From the NCBI RefSeq assembly GCF_017329615.1, contig NZ_JAFMTW010000004.1, positions 62,001 through 126,000 on the forward strand: a stretch of 64,000 bases of DNA. Reading direction: 5' to 3'. The notes beneath the pieces are model-generated. The model worked only from the letters and a program-made list of their open reading frames with translations. It searched no databases and was not told where the DNA came from. This DNA comes from Alicyclobacillus suci (GTDB lineage: Bacteria; Bacillota; Bacilli; Alicyclobacillales; Alicyclobacillaceae). Of this stretch, positions 1 to 8,729 are shown in pieces (the first letter of the stretch is position 1; every line of letters starts with the position of its first letter). Both the position numbers and the translations under genes were made by a program.

Positions 1-2
1 CA

Positions 3-695
3 GCAGCCTTTGCCTGGGGCGCCATCCGCGTCTCCGCTGACCAAGTTGTTTTAGGAATGGCCATCAACATCTTTGCTGCGGGATTGACCGCGTTCTTGCT
101 CGACACGGTATTTGGCTTTAGCGGAACACCGCCAACGACGCCAAAACTCCCGAATGTAAGCTTGCCGGGAATCGACAAAATCCCATATGTCGGGCAGATT
201 TTCACCAACCAGAGTATCCTCGTCTACGTGATGATTGCCATCGTCATCTTGTCGCACTGGTTTCTGTTTCACACTCGCCTCGGACTACGTATGCGATCCG
301 TCGGCGAAAACCCCCTAGCCGCCGACACCGTCGGTATCAACGTATGGCGTTTGCGCTATGCCGGGGTCATCATCGGCGGACTGCTATCGGCTTTAGGCGG
401 CGCCTACTTGTCGATTGGCGTCCTCAACAGCTTCTCGGTCAACATGACCAACGGCCGTGGTTATATCGCCCTGGCCGCCATGATTTTCGGCAAGTGGACG
501 CCGCTGGGTTCGTTCGGCGCAGCGCTTCTCTTCGGCTTCTCCACGGCGCTGGGTATTGTCCTACAGGGCAACGGCGTATCGTCAAACCTACTACAGATGA
601 TTCCGTATGCACTCACGATTATCGCGCTCACGGGACTCGTGGGCCGTTCGATTCCACCCGCAGCGGATGGTCTGCCGTATGATCCAAAACGCTGA
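3..695 (+). CDS. ABC transporter permease, nucleoside/simple-sugar type (5' truncated)
   Basis: The reading frame is open from the first bases of the window, so this is the C-terminal part (about 230 residues) of a membrane permease. Hydrophobic segments alternate with short loops. The stretches LGMAINI, MRSVGENPLAADTVGI and GRGYIALAAMIFGKW are typical of the NupQ/YufQ branch of BmpA-type ABC importers, which bring in nucleosides or simple sugars with a lipoprotein binding protein. The partners (nupN, nupO, nupP type) would lie to the left, outside the window. It converges with azlC; a 13-bp hairpin follows the stop. The family call is firm, the substrate is inferred. Confidence 0.85.
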   Translation, partial: AAFAWGAIRVSADQVVLGMAINIFAAGLTAFLLDTVFGFSGTPPTTPKLPNVSLPGIDKIPYVGQIFTNQSILVYVMIAIVILSHWFLFHTRLGLRMRSVGENPLAADTVGINVWRLRYAGVIIGGLLSALGGAYLSIGVLNSFSVNMTNGRGYIALAAMIFGKWTPLGSFGAALLFGFSTALGIVLQGNGVSSNLLQMIPYALTIIALTGLVGRSIPPAADGLPYDPKR

Positions 696-733
696 AGAAG
701 TGTAGCGGTTCAGTGAACATATCTCATAAATGG

Positions 734-774
734 GACAGGGCGTGCGCAAAGATGTCAATGACGCACGCCCTGTC
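734..774. terminator. Hairpin between convergent permease and azlC genes
   Basis: Perfect 13-bp inverted repeat (734-746 and 762-774) with a 15-nt loop, 38 nt after the permease stop. The right arm lies inside the 3' end of azlC on the opposite strand. There is no long T-run on either side, so termination is inferred from stem strength and position. Confidence 0.6.
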
Positions 775-1456
775 TATCTATGCGTCGTTTCTCGAGCAAC
801 GTACCCGCCGTCGCCCCGACCACTGCACCGAAGACCATTCCGACATTTCCGAGCTGCGCCATATCTGCCAGACAGGCGAGCAGAGCCCCGACCATGGCGG
901 CAACGAAGTAGGACAGCGAGCGCTTCCCCGCCATTAATAGTGCGAGAAACAGTGCAGGCAAAGCGAATCCCAACGCATCGGAAACCGCGACAGGAACGCT
1001 CTTGCCAATGGTTGCCCCCACAGCGGTACCTGCCAACCACGAGCCATAACACGAATAGACAAACGGTATCTGGTAGCCGACGACAGGGCGTGCTTGCTGG
1101 ACTCGGCTACTGGTCACGGCATACACCTCGTCGGTCAACCCAAACGCCATCATCCAGCGCTGGGCCTCCGACCACTTGCTGAACGCGGGCCCGAGTGACG
1201 TACCATAGAGAAAATGCCGCAAATTCACCAGTAAGGTGGTCACAATCACGGAGACGGGGGATGTGCCGGACAATGCGAGGCTGAGCAGCATAAACTGCGC
1301 ACTGCCCGCGTAGACCCATGCAGAAATCAAAAAGACAATCAGCCAGGGAACACCGTTACTGGTGGCGATCACGCCGAAGGTCGCCCCGACTGGAAAGTAC
1401 GCAAAAATAATCGGCAGCGCATCACGCAGGCCTTTTGCAATCGATGGTCGTGTCAT
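755..1456 (-). CDS. azlC: AzlC family branched-chain amino acid exporter, large subunit
   Basis: Protein of 233 residues, the usual AzlC length, almost entirely hydrophobic, with the N-terminal GLRDALPIIFAYFPVGATFG signature of the family. AzlC and AzlD together export branched-chain amino acids and toxic analogues such as 4-azaleucine. The ATG is preceded by GGGGG at a 7-nt gap. It lies 15 nt behind azlD on the same strand, so the two are an operon. A divergent XRE-cupin regulator sits upstream and is the likely controller; in B. subtilis the pair is controlled by AzlB (Lrp family), so the regulator type differs here. Confidence 0.9.
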   Translation of the reverse strand: MTRPSIAKGLRDALPIIFAYFPVGATFGVIATSNGVPWLIVFLISAWVYAGSAQFMLLSLALSGTSPVSVIVTTLLVNLRHFLYGTSLGPAFSKWSEAQRWMMAFGLTDEVYAVTSSRVQQARPVVGYQIPFVYSCYGSWLAGTAVGATIGKSVPVAVSDALGFALPALFLALLMAGKRSLSYFVAAMVGALLACLADMAQLGNVGMVFGAVVGATAGTLLEKRRIDRQGVRH

Positions 1457-1471
1457 CTACGAACCCCCGTG

Positions 1472-1789
1472 TCAGACAAACTGGCGAATGAGCGCAAAAC
1501 ATCCCACCCCGACGGCAACCGTCAGGAGTAGATTCCGACTCACAGCCCCGACAATCACAGTGGGCACCGCCGCCATCCAGGTTGGATTGTGGAGCAGGGG
1601 TACCCAGTGATTTCCCGACAGAAACACAAGTGGTCCGAGCAACGCCCCGAGGACTGCCGGTGCCACAAAGGACAACCAAGTCTTCGCGGCATCAGGCCAG
1701 CGAATTCGACTACCGCCACTCAATGACAACGCGCGAATCAGATAGGTTCCCGCGCCAATGGCGACGGTTTCCCAAAAAAGCCACCCCAC
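1472..1789 (-). CDS. azlD: AzlD family branched-chain amino acid transport protein
   Basis: Small hydrophobic protein with three to four membrane segments and the AzlD-like GTYLIRALSL near the N terminus. The frame is open up to an ATG at 1822, but that ATG has no ribosome site; a GTG at 1789 sits 7 nt behind GGGGG and gives about 105 residues, the usual AzlD length, so it is chosen. It is the first gene of the azlDC pair and is transcribed away from the XRE-cupin gene. It is expected to act with AzlC in the cytoplasmic membrane. Confidence 0.85.
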   Translation of the reverse strand: MGWLFWETVAIGAGTYLIRALSLSGGSRIRWPDAAKTWLSFVAPAVLGALLGPLVFLSGNHWVPLLHNPTWMAAVPTVIVGAVSRNLLLTVAVGVGCFALIRQFV

Positions 1790-1841
1790 CTGTCCACCCC
1801 CTGACGAAATCCTCGCAATCATAACATAACATATTTTTGTA

Positions 1842-1850
1842 TGCTATAAT
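1842..1850 (+). promoter_or_regulatory. Extended -10 promoter in the azlD/XRE divergent region
   Basis: TGCTATAAT forms an extended -10 element 24 nt before the XRE-cupin start. The AT-rich stretch 1821-1855 contains GTAT and ATAC half-sites around it and must also hold the azlDC promoter on the other strand, so the regulator could control both genes from here. The -35 match is poor. Confidence 0.55.
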
Positions 1851-1873
1851 ATACTCCGAAAGAGGGGGCGCGA

Positions 1874-2461
1874 ATGGAAGCGGAGAAGCTCACACAGCAT
1901 ATTGGAAATGTTCTGAGGTCGTTGCGAAAAGACCGGCGTCTCACGCTGGATGGCTTGGCCAATTTGACGGGTGTCAGCAAGCCCATGCTGAGTCAAATTG
2001 AGCGCGGAGAATCGAACCCAACCGTTGTCACACTGTGGAAGATCGCGAGTGGCTTGCAGGTTCCGTTCTCCATCTTTCTCCAAGGCCACGAGGAACCACA
2101 CGCCACGATTATCCGTCACGCAGACCAACCGATTGTCCACGATGATGGCGGCAACTATATCGTCCAAAATCTGATTGCCATTCGCCATCCACAGCCGACC
2201 GATTTATTTGCTTCGCGGCTCCTCTCAGGCTGTACCCATATAGCAGCGCCACACGGTGCCGATGTCACTGAAGGCGTCTGGGTGAAACATGGGGAATTGA
2301 CGCTGATCCTAGGCGATGAACGCATTGCGTTACACGAAGGAGACGCAATTCACTTCCAGGCCAATCTGGAGCACACCTATGTGAATCCCGGCAATTCCTC
2401 CTGTGAGTTCCTCGTGTTGCTGGTGTATAAAAACAGACCCGACGCGTCACCAAACCATTAA
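1874..2461 (+). CDS. XRE family regulator with C-terminal cupin sensor domain
   Basis: 195 residues. An N-terminal helix-turn-helix (about residues 8-65; LTLDGLANLTGVSKPMLSQI then RGESNPTVVTLWKIA) is followed by a cupin_2 barrel (about 110-188; GVWVKHGELTLILGDERIAL, GDAIHFQANLEHTYVN). Such HTH-cupin proteins regulate small-molecule transport or catabolism and sense ligands in the cupin. The gene diverges from azlDC, which makes azlDC its likely target. The ATG follows a GAGGGGG site. Its stop overlaps the stop of the convergent manC-like gene by 4 nt, and no terminator separates them. Confidence 0.88.
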   Translation: MEAEKLTQHIGNVLRSLRKDRRLTLDGLANLTGVSKPMLSQIERGESNPTVVTLWKIASGLQVPFSIFLQGHEEPHATIIRHADQPIVHDDGGNYIVQNLIAIRHPQPTDLFASRLLSGCTHIAAPHGADVTEGVWVKHGELTLILGDERIALHEGDAIHFQANLEHTYVNPGNSSCEFLVLLVYKNRPDASPNH

Positions 2462-3834
2462 CGCCGGGTCAAACCGATACTAAGCGCTTGCTCAATTTCA
2501 TCCCATGTCAAGTACCGCCGGACGATGTCCTCTTCGACCAGTTTCGCACCGCGTTGCACTTCAATAAACTTCAAACCCTTGTCCGTACGAATCGCGTGCC
2601 ATTGATCTGCGTACACCCGCACGACGTCGCCGGGGCCGACGACAAATCGAGTCGTATCGAGGACGACTTCCCCATGCCCTTCAATGACCGTCCACACCTC
2701 GCTGCGAAGCATATGCTTTTGGTAGCTAATGTTTTGCCCTGGATAGAGCTCAATACTCTTGGTGAGTACTTCCGTATTATCGTTCAATTTCTGATAATCA
2801 AGCACCCGATATGTACCCCAAATCCGCTCCTCGTACATGGGGCGACTCTGCAGATGAGAAACGACGTCCTTCAACTGCGTCGCCGCTGACTTATCGGCCG
2901 CCAAAATGCCATCCGGCGTCGCCACCAAGACTGCGTCGGTCAATCCCAAACTAACCACCGGGATGCCTAACTCGTTAATTATGTGGGTGTTTTCGCACGC
3001 ATGCGCGATGCCCTGGCCAACGACCGGGGTCGACATCTGCTCCGATAACGAGGCCCACGTCCCCAAGTCCGTCCACGTCCCTTTGTACGGGTGTACGATG
3101 ATGGATTCTGCATGCTCAACCACTTCGTAGTCGAAACTGCGCTTTGGTAGGCTGTCAAACGCCTCCAGGCATGTTTGATAGGTGGTGGGCCCTCCCCTGC
3201 GGCTCAAGTGCGCGCGCAGCCAGCCGCCGGTAAAGCAAAATACGCCGCAATTCCACAGCGCACCTCGTGCAATCAATGCTGCAGCGACTGCGGCGTCCGG
3301 TTTCTCCACGAACGATGCGACATACTTGACTCCATCAAAGCCGACTGCGGCATCTGGAACGATATATCCAAACTTACTGGTCGGTGTGGTCGGTTCTACG
3401 CCCATGAGCGCAAGCTGTGCATTTGCTCGAACCAATAGCGCGCCCAAAGCCTGAATCTCTTGGAAGTAGTGGTCGTCGACAAAGTGATCGACCGGAACAA
3501 TTACAATCGGCTCATCCTCAGCCATCCGGGCAACATCGAGGAGGTACAACGTCGACAGCGCAATCGCAGGAAAGGTATCTCGGCGCGATGGTTCCTCAAT
3601 GCATTCGACGCCGTCGCCGAGTTGCGCGTGAATCATCTCAATCTGCGCCTTTGACGCACAAACGAACGCATCTGACTGCAATCCACACCGTTTAAGCTGT
3701 CCCCAGACACGCTGCAGCATCGACTCAGGCTGCTTCTCGGTAGGAAGTACTCTGAGGAACTGCTTGGAACGGATATCGTTTGACATGGGCCATAATCGTT
3801 TCCCCGAGCCCCCACTCAGCAATACCAGCTTCAA
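2458..3834 (-). CDS. manC: Mannose-1-phosphate guanylyltransferase / mannose-6-phosphate isomerase
   Basis: Bifunctional sugar-nucleotide enzyme that makes GDP-mannose from mannose-1-phosphate and interconverts fructose-6-P and mannose-6-P, for surface polysaccharides. The N-terminal nucleotidyltransferase shows LLSGGSGKRLWPMSND near residue 5 and FVEKPD further on; the C-terminal cupin is the type II phosphomannose isomerase (QNISYQKHMLRSEVWTVIEG, GDVVRVYADQWHAI). The TTG at 3834 is chosen because GGGGG lies 8 nt upstream; the longer ATG form at 3861 has no ribosome site. It gives 458 residues, normal for the family. It stands alone, so its polysaccharide pathway is unknown. Confidence 0.92.
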   Translation of the reverse strand: MKLVLLSGGSGKRLWPMSNDIRSKQFLRVLPTEKQPESMLQRVWGQLKRCGLQSDAFVCASKAQIEMIHAQLGDGVECIEEPSRRDTFPAIALSTLYLLDVARMAEDEPIVIVPVDHFVDDHYFQEIQALGALLVRANAQLALMGVEPTTPTSKFGYIVPDAAVGFDGVKYVASFVEKPDAAVAAALIARGALWNCGVFCFTGGWLRAHLSRRGGPTTYQTCLEAFDSLPKRSFDYEVVEHAESIIVHPYKGTWTDLGTWASLSEQMSTPVVGQGIAHACENTHIINELGIPVVSLGLTDAVLVATPDGILAADKSAATQLKDVVSHLQSRPMYEERIWGTYRVLDYQKLNDNTEVLTKSIELYPGQNISYQKHMLRSEVWTVIEGHGEVVLDTTRFVVGPGDVVRVYADQWHAIRTDKGLKFIEVQRGAKLVEEDIVRRYLTWDEIEQALSIGLTRR

Positions 3835-4058
3835 ACTCCATTCCCCCAAACGGCGGTACACTGCCGATGTCTACTTTCCCACGAGAAAATCACCGCTGAT
3901 TCATCAACCGGTTATCACTCATCATACAGATTCGTCATCTGTCCTCTATCCACCTTCAAACCCAAACAGCCAGGTCTGTAAAAAAACAACAAACAGTCTA
4001 GCTTAGGATGGGCTGTACCGGTCTAGACATACCGTCGTGAAATGGTTTTATTTGGGGG

Positions 4059-4105
4059 AAAAAAGCCGCCCCTCGAATTTGCCGCCACGGGCCGTTCAAG
4101 GGGCG
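4059..4105 (-). terminator. Rho-independent terminator of the MFS transporter gene
   Basis: An 11-bp inverted repeat (4067-4077 / 4095-4105, one G-U) is followed on the minus strand by six T residues (A-run at 4059-4064). It lies 34 nt downstream of the MFS stop. The rest of the gap 3835-4058 holds the manC upstream region, with no clear promoter. Confidence 0.85.
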
Positions 4106-4138
4106 ATGTCTTGATGGAAAATCCGAGTCAGGGGCAAA

Positions 4139-5848
4139 TCAGTGTACAGGTGAGCTACTTTGCTCTTCCTCCTCGTGATAAACAAATCGTTGACCGCGGA
4201 AAAAGGAAGCGACCGCCCCAATGACAAGCAAAATAATGGAGATACCAAACGCTAACTCCAAACCATGGTGAAACGGCCCCGAGATCAGATTCGGGAAGAA
4301 CTCTTTGCCTGTTAATGTATGTGCCTGATTGGCAGGTAACGCGTTTAACACCTTTTGACCCAGCATGCTCTCAAGCGGATTGTATCCCAACAGCGCAGCG
4401 AACAAGGAAGCTGTCGGCGGTGTGCCTGCCACCGCTTGAGCCGTCTGCGTTGGCACTTGGTGTTGCACCAGCCCTTGATACATGGCAGTTGGCAGCGTCC
4501 CTGCCAACCCGGCGATTACAAGCGAGAAAAAGATTCCCATACTCATCATCATACCGGCGTTCATAAAAGTGGCACGCATCCCGGAAGCGACGCCTCTGTA
4601 CTTAGCTGGAACTGCATTCATAATCGCGGCGCTATTCGGCGATGAGAAGAGTCCCATGCCGGCGCCAATCAAGAAGATATAGAACCAAAACAGCCAATGG
4701 TTAAAATTAGATGGCAAGGTTTCTAAGCAGGCAAAACCAAGCGCTGCCAACAACAGTCCTCCCGTCGCGAAGGCGCGTGCGCCAAATTTATCAGAAAGAT
4801 AGCCGCTGATAGGCCCAGCTAGTAGAAAACCGACCATCTGTGGGATGGTATAAATTCCGGCAATGAGTGGTGTATGGGCGAACGATACCCCATGAAGCGG
4901 AAGATAAATCCCCTGCAACCAAATGATTAACATAAACTGCAACCCGCCACGAGCGAGCGCTGACATAAAAGAAGCGATATTGCCAGCCGTAAAGGCACGA
5001 CTACGGAAGAGGTAGAGGTGAAAGAGCGGTTGTGGTACACGTGACTCGACAACAACAAACAAAATCAGCATGACAACGCCGACGACAAGTGATCCGATGA
5101 CGGTCGGACTCGTCCAGCCCATCGTGTGCCCACCATAGGGCATGATGCCATAAGTCAAGCCCATCATAATGCCAAGGATTCCGAGACCAAGTGTGAGATT
5201 CCCGAGCACATCCAACTTCTGATGTTGCTCCCGACTACTGACCTCTTTCAGCGCAAAATAGCCCCAAATGGTTCCGAATAAGCCGACGGGTACGTTAACG
5301 AGGAATACGTAACGCCAATCACCTGTCGCGGCCAGCAGTCCCCCCACGACCAATCCGACGACACTACCGCCAATGGCGGCTATCTGATTTAATCCGAGTG
5401 CGAGCCCGCGTTGATTTTCCGGGAAGGCATCTGTGAGAATCGCGGCGCTGTTCGCGAACAAAAATGCGCCGCCAATGCCTTGCACCACCCGAAACACAAT
5501 CAACTGAATTTCGCCCGATAGCCCAGTTCCCCATGTGATGGCGCAAAGCACTGAACCGATGGTGAAGACGAGGAATCCCATGTTGTAGAGGCGAACGCGA
5601 CCAAAAATGTCCGAGAGTCGGCCAAACGTCACGAGCAGTACAGTCGTTGCGACGTTAAATCCAAGCAATACCCACAGCAATAATCCCGTTTGACCTGGTT
5701 CCAATGGATTGACTTTCAAGCCATCGAAAATCACAGGAAGAGCAATGATAAGAATGCTACTGTTAATCGACGCCATTAAGATACCGAGCGTCGTATTCAC
5801 CAGGGCAATCCATTTATAACTGCCAGATCTACCCGTCGAATCATTCAT
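4139..5848 (-). CDS. MFS drug exporter, DHA2 (EmrB/QacA) family
   Basis: About 569 residues with some 14 predicted membrane segments, the size of DHA2 proton-driven multidrug exporters. Family signatures include a motif-A-like stretch after TM2 (VLLVTFGRLSDIFGRVRLYN) and a motif-C-like segment (AFPENQRGLALGLNQIAAIG). The ATG at 5848 has GAGGGG 4 nt upstream; an upstream in-frame start at 5905 would add 19 residues without a ribosome site. The gene has its own terminator, and no MarR or TetR regulator is adjacent. The substrate cannot be deduced. Confidence 0.88.
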   Translation of the reverse strand: MNDSTGRSGSYKWIALVNTTLGILMASINSSILIIALPVIFDGLKVNPLEPGQTGLLLWVLLGFNVATTVLLVTFGRLSDIFGRVRLYNMGFLVFTIGSVLCAITWGTGLSGEIQLIVFRVVQGIGGAFLFANSAAILTDAFPENQRGLALGLNQIAAIGGSVVGLVVGGLLAATGDWRYVFLVNVPVGLFGTIWGYFALKEVSSREQHQKLDVLGNLTLGLGILGIMMGLTYGIMPYGGHTMGWTSPTVIGSLVVGVVMLILFVVVESRVPQPLFHLYLFRSRAFTAGNIASFMSALARGGLQFMLIIWLQGIYLPLHGVSFAHTPLIAGIYTIPQMVGFLLAGPISGYLSDKFGARAFATGGLLLAALGFACLETLPSNFNHWLFWFYIFLIGAGMGLFSSPNSAAIMNAVPAKYRGVASGMRATFMNAGMMMSMGIFFSLVIAGLAGTLPTAMYQGLVQHQVPTQTAQAVAGTPPTASLFAALLGYNPLESMLGQKVLNALPANQAHTLTGKEFFPNLISGPFHHGLELAFGISIILLVIGAVASFFRGQRFVYHEEEEQSSSPVH

Positions 5849-5972
5849 AAGGCCCCTCACTCCCACGCAGCAAATTCGGATTATCTTGACAAACGGATAC
5901 CGCAATTGCGGACATCAGGCATGGTCGGTTGGTCGGTCGTCAATGCCCCGAACGGCTGTTGCCCGCCAATGA

Positions 5973-6542
5973 TTACGCCTGAAGTGCGCGCACAACCTCT
6001 GCGGTCGACCGAATGCGCCCCATTCTCGGCATCAAGTATTTCAGAGGATGGCGATGTTGTTCTTCGGTCATCGCTGTCATGGCATCTTCCACAAAAATTT
6101 GGTGATAGCCGAGTTGATACGCCTCGCGCGCAGTTGTTTCAACGCCGATGTCCGTCGCAATCCCACATAAAACGATGGTGTCAATCCCACGGCGCCGCAG
6201 TTGCAAATCCAGTTCGGTGCCAAAGAACGCACCCCACTGCCGTTTCGTGACGAGCAAATCACCAGACTTTGGCCCTAACTCAGGTGCGATGACGCTAGCG
6301 TCCGACGACCATGCGCGGTGGGTCGCGGGTTCTTCATCCGTTATCGGGTGCAACGCGTCGCGCCCATCATGAAAATCCACATTGACCAATACCACAAAGC
6401 CCCCTCGTTCGCGAAACGCGTCTGCCAAAGATACGGTCTTTGCAAGCACATCTGTCGTCGAATACGGTGCGCAGGGAATCGCTAACACACCTTTTTGCAT
6501 GTCAATCACGACCAACGCAGTCTTGGATACATCTAGTGTCAT
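5973..6542 (-). CDS. Isochorismatase-fold cysteine hydrolase family protein
   Basis: About 189 residues with the isochorismatase-like fold: VVIDMQKGVL carries the first catalytic Asp, KRQWGAFFGTELD a conserved Lys region, and GIATDIGVETTAREAYQLGY the third-motif region. In many cysteine hydrolases of this fold the third motif holds the nucleophilic Cys (TxxCV); here that place is Gly, as in one common subgroup, so amidase activity is uncertain. The ATG at 6542 is preferred (GGAG 10 nt upstream) over a GTG 9 nt earlier. It is monocistronic, with a strong promoter at 6599-6627. Confidence 0.85.
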   Translation of the reverse strand: MTLDVSKTALVVIDMQKGVLAIPCAPYSTTDVLAKTVSLADAFRERGGFVVLVNVDFHDGRDALHPITDEEPATHRAWSSDASVIAPELGPKSGDLLVTKRQWGAFFGTELDLQLRRRGIDTIVLCGIATDIGVETTAREAYQLGYHQIFVEDAMTAMTEEQHRHPLKYLMPRMGRIRSTAEVVRALQA

Positions 6543-6598
6543 CGTTTTCACACTCCGTTTACAATCATTTCGTGTCCGAAACTTTCCACACCCGAACT

Positions 6599-6627
6599 AT
6601 TTTACGTCTACACGTGAATGACGTCAA
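6599..6627 (-). promoter_or_regulatory. Sigma-A promoter of the cysteine-hydrolase-fold gene
   Basis: TTGACG (6622-6627) and TAAAAT (6599-6604) are separated by exactly 17 nt on the minus strand, about 57 nt before the chosen ATG. A TGACGTCA palindrome overlaps the -35 box and could be a regulator site. Confidence 0.75.
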
Positions 6628-6651
6628 CGCTTCCCATGTTAAACGCCTACG

Positions 6652-6681
6652 AAAAAAGGGCCTGGAACAGTATTCCAGGCC
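6652..6681 (-). terminator. Rho-independent terminator of the GntR-ABC operon
   Basis: Perfect 9-bp stem (6659-6667 / 6673-6681) with a 5-nt loop, followed on the minus strand by CCC-to-T6 (A-run 6652-6657). It closes the four-gene operon that begins at 9121. Confidence 0.9.
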
Positions 6682-6713
6682 TCACTGTATGAACAAAACC
6701 ATTTCTCGAGTGA

Positions 6714-7235
6714 TTATGCGCTCCCCAATTCCAAGTGTTTTTCTTTACGAACGAGGAACAAGAAATAGCAAGGGTAATACGCAAACAAAATAAAGATAAT
6801 ACCCGATGTCCATGGGTCTCCAATGTATGGATTTTGTGCGACCGGAGAACCTGCCCCTGGATGGACGGCTGCTGTGTGATATGCGTAATAGAATGCGTAC
6901 ACAATGCGCGCCAAAAACATCACAATCACAATACTGCCCACCCAGACGTTCGGCCGATAGGTCCAACGCTCATTTTGATACTGAAACTGCGTCGTGCGAA
7001 TGGCAAAAAAGGCGAGTACCAAACCAATACAAATCCCGATAGCGTCCGATATATAACAGATAGGATGTACAATTGTCGCAGCCAACAACAAGACGCCAAT
7101 GACCATAAATATGATGGACCGCGTCATCATCTGCCGCGTGCGCAGCACCTGGAAACCGATGTTGCGGCGAATCCGTCGGTAAAAAATAAACAGAATGAGC
7201 AACGCGAAAATCAATAGACTAGCATGGTTTCCCAT
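6714..7235 (-). CDS. Hypothetical membrane protein, CcdC-like topology
   Basis: 173 residues with about five hydrophobic segments and an Arg-rich turn after the first (FYRRIRRNIGFQ). The layout resembles CcdC/DUF1453 proteins, but the similarity is loose and the function unknown. The ATG at 7235 has GGAGGAG 8 nt upstream; an earlier in-frame start lacks one. It is the last gene of the GntR-ATPase-permease operon, 23 nt after the permease, so it may be an accessory part of the transporter or respond to the same stress. Confidence 0.7.
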   Translation of the reverse strand: MGNHASLLIFALLILFIFYRRIRRNIGFQVLRTRQMMTRSIIFMVIGVLLLAATIVHPICYISDAIGICIGLVLAFFAIRTTQFQYQNERWTYRPNVWVGSIVIVMFLARIVYAFYYAYHTAAVHPGAGSPVAQNPYIGDPWTSGIIFILFAYYPCYFLFLVRKEKHLELGSA

Positions 7236-7258
7236 AATTCTCTCCTCCGAGTCAGCAG

Positions 7259-8017
7259 TCAAAGTGTCAGATGACGGTCTAGTACACGCGCCGCAACGCG
7301 GATGAGCAAATATGCCAAAATCCAGCTGGCTAGGAGTAGATACACCAAATTTGGCGATAGATTCAGGTATAAAGCATGTGTGTCACGCCGGTACCCAGTT
7401 TGGATAAATCGACTAATTTGTGAGAAGGCCACCCACCAAATTGCGACAAAGATAATCCAAATCAGTGGCACAGCAGGTCTGACCTTCGATGAACGAGCAA
7501 TGACGAACAACATCCCGAAAGCTGACGCAAAAGGGGCCGCAGCCATTGCAAGCATTACCCATTGCACGCCAGTCAACAAGAATTGACCTGCAACATCCGT
7601 ATGGAATGGTCCCTGTAATGCCATTGTATATAAACCGAGAACCCCAATTACGCAATACAAACCGCATCCAATCAGCACCACGCGAAACAACGCTGCCACA
7701 AATTTCGATGTCAGAAGCTGCAATCGTGAAATGGGAAGGCTCAGCCACCATCCAACCGTGCCATTCTTCCATTCGTGCTTGACCGACGCAATCGATGTGC
7801 CAAATGCTATCCATGGCAATGACAACACAATATACCAAGCGGCGCTAATAAGTGTATGGCCGACAAGACTGCCATAAGTCGTCAATCCCACGATGACCAT
7901 GGTGATGGCAATCGCATACGCAATTCGCCACGGCCTTGACATCCGCACTCTGTCCGACTTATGCTGCCATTTAAAATCCTGTCTGACGAGTGGCCAAAAA
8001 ATGTGCTTCACAGGCAT
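7259..8017 (-). CDS. ABC-2 type transporter permease (YtrC-like)
   Basis: 252 residues with six hydrophobic segments, consistent with an ABC-2 membrane subunit. The N terminus (KHIFWPLVRQDFKWQHKSDR) is a short cytoplasmic lead before TM1, as in YtrC/YtrD-type permeases of GntR-controlled exporters. The ATG follows GGAGG at 9 nt and the gene starts 13 nt after the ATPase gene. Together with that ATPase it should form an export or membrane-stress ABC transporter. The substrate is unknown; B. subtilis ytr-type operons respond to cell-wall antibiotics, which is only a suggestion here. Confidence 0.82.
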   Translation of the reverse strand: MPVKHIFWPLVRQDFKWQHKSDRVRMSRPWRIAYAIAITMVIVGLTTYGSLVGHTLISAAWYIVLSLPWIAFGTSIASVKHEWKNGTVGWWLSLPISRLQLLTSKFVAALFRVVLIGCGLYCVIGVLGLYTMALQGPFHTDVAGQFLLTGVQWVMLAMAAAPFASAFGMLFVIARSSKVRPAVPLIWIIFVAIWWVAFSQISRFIQTGYRRDTHALYLNLSPNLVYLLLASWILAYLLIRVAARVLDRHLTL

Positions 8018-8030
8018 TCGTCATCGCCTC

Positions 8031-8729
8031 CTATCGATACAACGTTTGCTGAATAGAATGGATGGCCCCATACTGGCTGCGCAGTTGCTCTGCGTCACCT
8101 CCAAGCAACACCCTACCCTCATCGAGGAAGACAGCATAATCAAACAATGCCTCTGCCTCATGAATTTCGTGAGTGCTAATGAGAACCGTCCTATCCCCGC
8201 CGCTCATGTGGTCAATCAGCCCCGCAATAATGCGCTCGCGTGAAATGGCATCAATTCCGGCGAACGGCTCATCTAGGATAATGATTGGCACATCGCGCGC
8301 AATGCAGAGAATGAGCATTAAACGTGCCTCCTGTCCCCGCGACATGCCACCCGCGCGCATATCCAGTTCGAGGTGCATTTGCTCAGCAAGGCGCTCCGCC
8401 GTCGCTCTATCGAATCCCGGCAGAAATTGCTCAGCCCAGCGAAACGCGCGCTCTACCGTATGATTCGCATACCAACGCGCCCGATCCGGTAGGTAGGCGA
8501 TGTCACAATTTGTCCGCCACCCTGGTAACTTTCCCAGTACGTGGATAGACCCCTGCTCGGCCCGCGTGAGCCCGGTAATTAACCGAAACAACGTAGATTT
8601 CCCAGAGCCATTTGGCCCCAATATGCCAACCACCCGGCCCTGTGGAATCTCAAGTGTGAATTCGCTCAGTGCTCGTTTTACTCCATATTGTTTCGTTACG
8701 TTCTGACATACAATCGCGCTCTTGCTCAT
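8031..8729 (-). CDS. ABC transporter ATP-binding protein (YtrB-like)
   Basis: Nucleotide-binding subunit of about 232 residues. The Walker A is GPNGSGKST (about residues 38-46), the signature is the variant MSRGQ in place of LSGGQ, and Walker B is IIILDEPFAGID. All catalytic motifs are present. The start at 8729 overlaps the GntR stop as ATGA and has GGGGG 9 nt upstream; the ATG at 8738 is too close to that site. It energises the permease encoded next. Confidence 0.92.
   Translation of the reverse strand: MSKSAIVCQNVTKQYGVKRALSEFTLEIPQGRVVGILGPNGSGKSTLFRLITGLTRAEQGSIHVLGKLPGWRTNCDIAYLPDRARWYANHTVERAFRWAEQFLPGFDRATAERLAEQMHLELDMRAGGMSRGQEARLMLILCIARDVPIIILDEPFAGIDAISRERIIAGLIDHMSGGDRTVLISTHEIHEAEALFDYAVFLDEGRVLLGGDAEQLRSQYGAIHSIQQTLYR

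Noticed and set aside
6735-7217. 160-codon plus-strand ORF opposite the CcdC-like membrane protein
   Set aside because: It has no ribosome site and unusual composition; the minus-strand frame forms a membrane protein within a coherent operon.
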